This document shows positions 14,269 through 17,233 of a stretch of DNA of 17,233 nucleotides, one piece after another. The position numbers and the translations under genes were made by a program. The number at the start of each line of letters is the position of its first letter. Within the stretch, counting starts at the first letter, position 1. Below the pieces are notes generated by a model that did no database searches, had not been told where the DNA came from, and saw only the letters and a list, made by a program, of their open reading frames with translations. Origin of the DNA: Nitrososphaerota archaeon (GTDB taxonomy: Archaea; Thermoproteota; Nitrososphaeria; Nitrososphaerales; UBA183); assembly GCA_029784825.1 (NCBI GenBank), contig JAFMAU010000037.1, positions 1 through 17,233 on the forward strand, given 5' to 3'.

Positions 14269-15111
14269 ATGAAAGTCGGCCTCGTGCAGATGGGATGCAA
14301 GATAGACACGAAGGACAACGTGACGAAGACCACCCGGCTGATCGAGGACGCGGCCAAGAAGGGGGCCGAGATCGTCTGCCTCCAGGAGCTTTTCAACACG
14401 ATTTACTTCGCCTACGAGCAGGACCCGAAGTACTTCGACTGGGCCGAGCCCGTCCCCGGCGGGCCCACGTTCAAGGCGATGTCGGCAGCCGCCCAGAAGA
14501 ACGGGGTCGCCCTCGTCGTCCCGATGTTCGAAAGGGACACCGTGGTCCCCGGGCTCTTCTACAACACCACGGCCTTCTTCGACTCCAAGGGGAAGTATCT
14601 GGGCAAGTACAGGAAGGCGAGCCTCCCACAGCTCCCGGGATACATGGAGAAGTTCTACTTCAGCCCGGGGAACCTCGGCTACCCGGTCTTCGAGCTCGGA
14701 GAAGGCGGGCCGAAGGTAGCCACGGTCACCTGTTATGACAGGCACTTCCTCGAGGGGCCGCGGATCGAGGCTCTCAAGGGGGCCCAGATCATATTCATCC
14801 CCACCTGCACCTCGTTCTACCCGGAGCTCTGGGAGCTCGAGCTCAGGGCTCACGCGTCCTTCAACACCGTGTTCGTCGCCGGGGTGAACAGGTGCGGCGC
14901 TGAATACCCGGGCCAGTCGCGCGCTTACTACGGGACGAGCATGGTGGTGGACCCCACCGGGGCAGTCATGGCCAAGGCGGGGGAGGGAGACCAGGTCCTT
15001 GTGGTCGACGTCCCGCTCAACAAGCTCGAAGAGAGGCGGAGGATGGCCCCGTTCCTGAGGGACAGGCGGCCAGAACTCTACCGCGAGATAGGCGAGACGC
15101 CGAAGCTTTGA
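14269..15111 (+). CDS. Nitrilase-superfamily amidohydrolase, probable beta-ureidopropionase
   Basis: A 280-residue carbon-nitrogen hydrolase expected to split N-carbamoyl-beta-alanine into beta-alanine, CO2 and ammonia. The Glu-Lys-Cys triad is Glu40 (VCLQELFNT), Lys116 (GKYRKASLPQ) and Cys155 (VTCYDRHFLEG). The stretch PGYMEKFYFSPGNLGYPVF is shared by beta-ureidopropionases and N-carbamoylputrescine amidases, so these are the two best candidates. The neighbouring dihydropyrimidinase and beta-amino-acid aminotransferase favour beta-ureidopropionase. Full length for the single-domain family, cytosolic. It begins a second transcription unit with the LLM and dihydropyrimidinase genes, the next start lying about 20 bases downstream. 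Confidence 0.92.
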   Translation: MKVGLVQMGCKIDTKDNVTKTTRLIEDAAKKGAEIVCLQELFNTIYFAYEQDPKYFDWAEPVPGGPTFKAMSAAAQKNGVALVVPMFERDTVVPGLFYNTTAFFDSKGKYLGKYRKASLPQLPGYMEKFYFSPGNLGYPVFELGEGGPKVATVTCYDRHFLEGPRIEALKGAQIIFIPTCTSFYPELWELELRAHASFNTVFVAGVNRCGAEYPGQSRAYYGTSMVVDPTGAVMAKAGEGDQVLVVDVPLNKLEERRRMAPFLRDRRPELYREIGETPKL

Positions 15112-15130
15112 CCTTCCCGTGGGAGAAGAG

Positions 15131-16138
15131 GTGGCGCTGAGCACGCAGCATAACTTCGGCGTCATCTACAACGCGCGGGAGCCTCACGAGACACTGAAGG
15201 CGGTCCAGCTCCTTGACAGGGCGGGCCTCGACATGGCGGGGACCTACGACTCCCACTTCATCTGGGAGGAGCCCTGGGTCTTCTATTCCATGTGGGCGAC
15301 GAACACAAAGCGGATCAGGATGGGGCCGTTCGTCACTAACCCCCTCACCAGGCACATCACCGTGACCGCGAGCCTGGCCGCGACGCTGAGCTCCGTGGCG
15401 GGGGACGGCAGGGTCTTCATCGGCTTCGGCCGCGGGGACAGCGCCGTCAGGACCATGGGGAAGAAGCCAGCCAGCCTCGGGGAGCTAGAGCAGAGCGTGG
15501 GAGTACTCAAGAGCCTCACGTCGGGAGGGAAGACGAAGATCGACGAGACAGACGTCAGCTTCCCCTGGGCCAAGTACAAAGTCCCTGTCTACGTCGCAGC
15601 CTACGGGCCCAAGGCCCTGGAAGTGGCAGGCCGGGTGGGGGACGGGGTCATACTCCAGATAGCCGACCCGGACGTGATCAAGTGGTCTCTTGAGCACGTG
15701 AAGAAGGGGGCTCAGGCCGCAGGGAGGGACCTCAAGGGGTTCGAGGTGATCTCCGCCTCTGCATGGTACATCACCGGGGACATCGAGAAGGCCAGGAAGG
15801 AAATACGCTGGTTCCCGGCCATGGTGTCGAACCACGCGGTCGACCTGCTTCGCAAGTACCCCGCCGACCAGCTCCCCGCAGCGCTGGTAAAGGGGATGGA
15901 GAAGAGAGGGGGGTACGACTACTGGGAGCACGCGCGTCCCGACGCCCACCACCTCGGCTTCGTCACCGACGACATGATCGACAGGTTCAGCGTGATAGGC
16001 ACCCCCGAGCAGGCGGTCTCCAAGCTCGAGGAGCTCTGGAAGGCAGGGGTGACGAACGCCACAGCCTACGTCCTCAGCCCCGACTACCTCGAGCAGTCAG
16101 AGACGATCGCGAACCGCGTCGTCTCGAAGTACAGGTGA
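15131..16138 (+). CDS. LLM-class flavin/F420-dependent oxidoreductase, CPS_4087-like (TIGR03842)
   Basis: A 335-residue bacterial-luciferase-type TIM barrel. It resembles the uncharacterised TIGR03842/CPS_4087 family, related to F420-dependent methylenetetrahydromethanopterin reductase. Similar stretches are TYDSHFIWEEPWVFYS, GPFVTNPLTRHITVTASLAA, IGFGRGDSAVRTMGKKP and VYVAAYGPKALEVAGRVGDG; the last binds cofactor phosphate in LLM proteins. The C-terminal helix GTPEQAVSKLEELWKAGV is typical. It likely uses F420 or FMN. Bacterial members are, to my knowledge, also found beside hydantoinase genes; their reaction is not established. GTG 15131 is preferred over GTG 15119 because GGGAG lies five bases upstream. 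It sits between ureidopropionase and dihydropyrimidinase, so a role in pyrimidine or hydantoin conversion is inferred. Confidence 0.88.
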   Translation: MALSTQHNFGVIYNAREPHETLKAVQLLDRAGLDMAGTYDSHFIWEEPWVFYSMWATNTKRIRMGPFVTNPLTRHITVTASLAATLSSVAGDGRVFIGFGRGDSAVRTMGKKPASLGELEQSVGVLKSLTSGGKTKIDETDVSFPWAKYKVPVYVAAYGPKALEVAGRVGDGVILQIADPDVIKWSLEHVKKGAQAAGRDLKGFEVISASAWYITGDIEKARKEIRWFPAMVSNHAVDLLRKYPADQLPAALVKGMEKRGGYDYWEHARPDAHHLGFVTDDMIDRFSVIGTPEQAVSKLEELWKAGVTNATAYVLSPDYLEQSETIANRVVSKYR

Positions 16139-16159
16139 CAAGGGCTGGCCTTCGACTTC

Positions 16160-17233
16160 GTGGTGAAGAACGCCCGGGTGGTGACCGCATCCGATTCCTT
16201 CGAGTCCGACATCGGCGTAGCGGACGGGAAGATAGCGAGCATCTCCAGGGACATCGACGCCGGAGGCGCAAGGAGCTACGACGCGTCCGGCAAGATAGTG
16301 GTCCCCGGGGCCATCGACGGGCACACCCACATGGAGTTCCCGTTCATGGGGGCCACGTCGGCCGACGACTTCTACGACGGGACCGTGGCTGCGGCCTGCG
16401 GGGGGACGACGAGCGTCATAGACTTCGTGCTTCCTACACCCGGACAGACCATCCTGGAGGCCCTTGCCGCATACAGGATGAAGGCGGACCCCAAGGTGGC
16501 CGTCGACTACGGGCTCCACATGATCTTCAAGGGAGCGAACATCGGAGACATCGAGCAGATACCGGAGGTCGTGGCCCAGGGGGTGCCGAGCTTCAAGCTC
16601 TTCATGACATACCGGAAGGAAGGGCTGATGCTCGAAGACGCGGGGATCTTCAGGGCGATGAAGAAGGTGAGCGGGGCCGGCGGGCTCATCGCGGTCCACG
16701 CCGAGAACAACGGGATAATCGAGAACCTGGTGGAGGCGAACCTGGGCGGGGGGAACACGCAGGCGAAGTATCACGCCCTCAGCAAGCCGGCCGCAGCCGA
16801 GGCCGAGGCGGTGACCAGGGCGTCATCCCTGGCGAGAGTGGCCGGAGCGCCCATGTACGTCGTCCACCTCTCCAGCAGGGCTGGGAGGGACGCGATGCGC
16901 CTGGTAAGGGCACAGGGCGGCTCCATCTTCGCCGAGACCTGCCCCCATTACCTGGTGCTTTCGGCCGACGCCTACGACGGCCCCGACGGGAGGAACTTCG
17001 TGATGTCTCCTCCGCTCCGGGGCAAGGGCGACAACGCCGCGCTATGGGAGGGGCTACGCCCAGGCGGCGTCATAGAGACCATAGGGAGCGACCACTGCCC
17101 CTTCCCGGCGGCGCAAAAGGACCTGGGCAGGGATGATTTCACGAAGATCCCGAACGGGGTCCCCGGGACCGAGGCTATCATCCCGATACTCTACTCGGAG
17201 GGGGTCCGCAAAGGGAGGATATCCGCCCACGAC
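16160..17233 (+). CDS. Dihydropyrimidinase/D-hydantoinase, 3'-truncated by the window edge
   Basis: Cyclic amidohydrolase opening 5,6-dihydrouracil (or hydantoins) to the N-carbamoyl amino acid. The frame runs to the last base, so about 100 C-terminal residues are missing. Counting from GTG 16160, metal ligands are His55 and His57 (DGHTHMEFP), carboxylated Lys146 (SFKLFMTY), His180 (VHAENN), His236 (VVHLSS) and Asp311 (IGSDHCPF); all are present. CPHYLVLSADAYDGPDG and MSPPLR also fit the family. No ATG exists: family alignment would begin at about CTG 16145 (reading AFDFVVKNARVV), while GTG 16160 and 16163 are the first conventional starts, one codon set shorter. A gap of about 20 bases separates it from the LLM gene, so it is co-transcribed. 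Confidence 0.93.
   Translation, partial: MVKNARVVTASDSFESDIGVADGKIASISRDIDAGGARSYDASGKIVVPGAIDGHTHMEFPFMGATSADDFYDGTVAAACGGTTSVIDFVLPTPGQTILEALAAYRMKADPKVAVDYGLHMIFKGANIGDIEQIPEVVAQGVPSFKLFMTYRKEGLMLEDAGIFRAMKKVSGAGGLIAVHAENNGIIENLVEANLGGGNTQAKYHALSKPAAAEAEAVTRASSLARVAGAPMYVVHLSSRAGRDAMRLVRAQGGSIFAETCPHYLVLSADAYDGPDGRNFVMSPPLRGKGDNAALWEGLRPGGVIETIGSDHCPFPAAQKDLGRDDFTKIPNGVPGTEAIIPILYSEGVRKGRISAHD

Noticed and set aside
14161..15165. Minus-strand open frame of 334 codons opposite the nitrilase gene
   Set aside because: No domain pattern; the plus strand carries the complete Glu-Lys-Cys triad.
15763..17136. Long plus-strand open frame of 457 codons overlapping the LLM and dihydropyrimidinase genes
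   Set aside because: Its translation is Arg/Gly/Pro-rich without any motif, a shadow of GC-rich coding DNA. The other frame shows all metal ligands of dihydropyrimidinase and the LLM signatures.
1..17233. CRISPR array, insertion sequence, prophage or defence system
   Set aside because: No regularly spaced repeats, terminal inverted repeats, transposase, integrase or Cas-like proteins were seen.

Overview
The window looks archaeal. Most first genes of a transcription unit have an A/T-rich TATA-like box (for example at 11334-11340 or, on the minus strand, 3779-3789) centred about 22-30 bases before the start codon. That is the geometry of leaderless archaeal transcripts. Arginine is often AGG/AGA, starts are often GTG or TTG, the DNA is GC-rich by eye, and a Shine-Dalgarno site is obvious only inside an operon (12699-12704). 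A soil or sediment member of the Nitrososphaeria/Thermoproteota or a related group would fit, but the lineage is inferred and not proven. No rRNA, tRNA, CRISPR array, insertion sequence or phage gene was seen.

Left part (1-3757): the end of an aldo/keto reductase; a two-gene membrane protein unit (940-1728); a SRPBCC/START-like protein; a squalene-cyclase-like alpha/alpha-toroid protein; and, convergent to it, a small VOC-fold protein. Most of these have their own TATA-like box.

Minus-strand operon (6834 down to 3879): cysteinyl-tRNA synthetase, a tandem GNAT acetyltransferase, a small HExxH metalloprotease-like protein and a divergent Nudix-fold protein. The genes overlap or lie within a few bases of each other. 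The synthetase has Asp where the usual zinc-binding Cys209 sits and is short at its C-terminus.

Middle (6900-11266): a small protein of unknown function, a CPHC thioredoxin-fold protein, an M29-aminopeptidase-like protein that seems to have lost its metal ligands, a convergent FAD dehydrogenase of the 3-ketosteroid dehydrogenase/fumarate reductase type, a possible 72-residue protein and a metallo-beta-lactamase-fold hydrolase.

Right part (11359 to the end): a cluster that spells out the lower part of reductive pyrimidine (uracil/thymine) breakdown. It has a class III omega-aminotransferase, a CoA-acylating (methyl)malonate semialdehyde dehydrogenase, a nitrilase-family beta-ureidopropionase, a luciferase-like (LLM) F420/flavin oxidoreductase and a dihydropyrimidinase that runs off the window. 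Dihydropyrimidinase opens dihydrouracil, ureidopropionase releases beta-alanine, the aminotransferase makes malonate semialdehyde and the dehydrogenase makes acetyl-CoA. No classical dihydropyrimidine dehydrogenase is visible. The LLM enzyme is the only redox enzyme in the cluster without an obvious step, so it is a candidate for an unusual uracil/dihydrouracil redox reaction. This is the most interesting point of the window.
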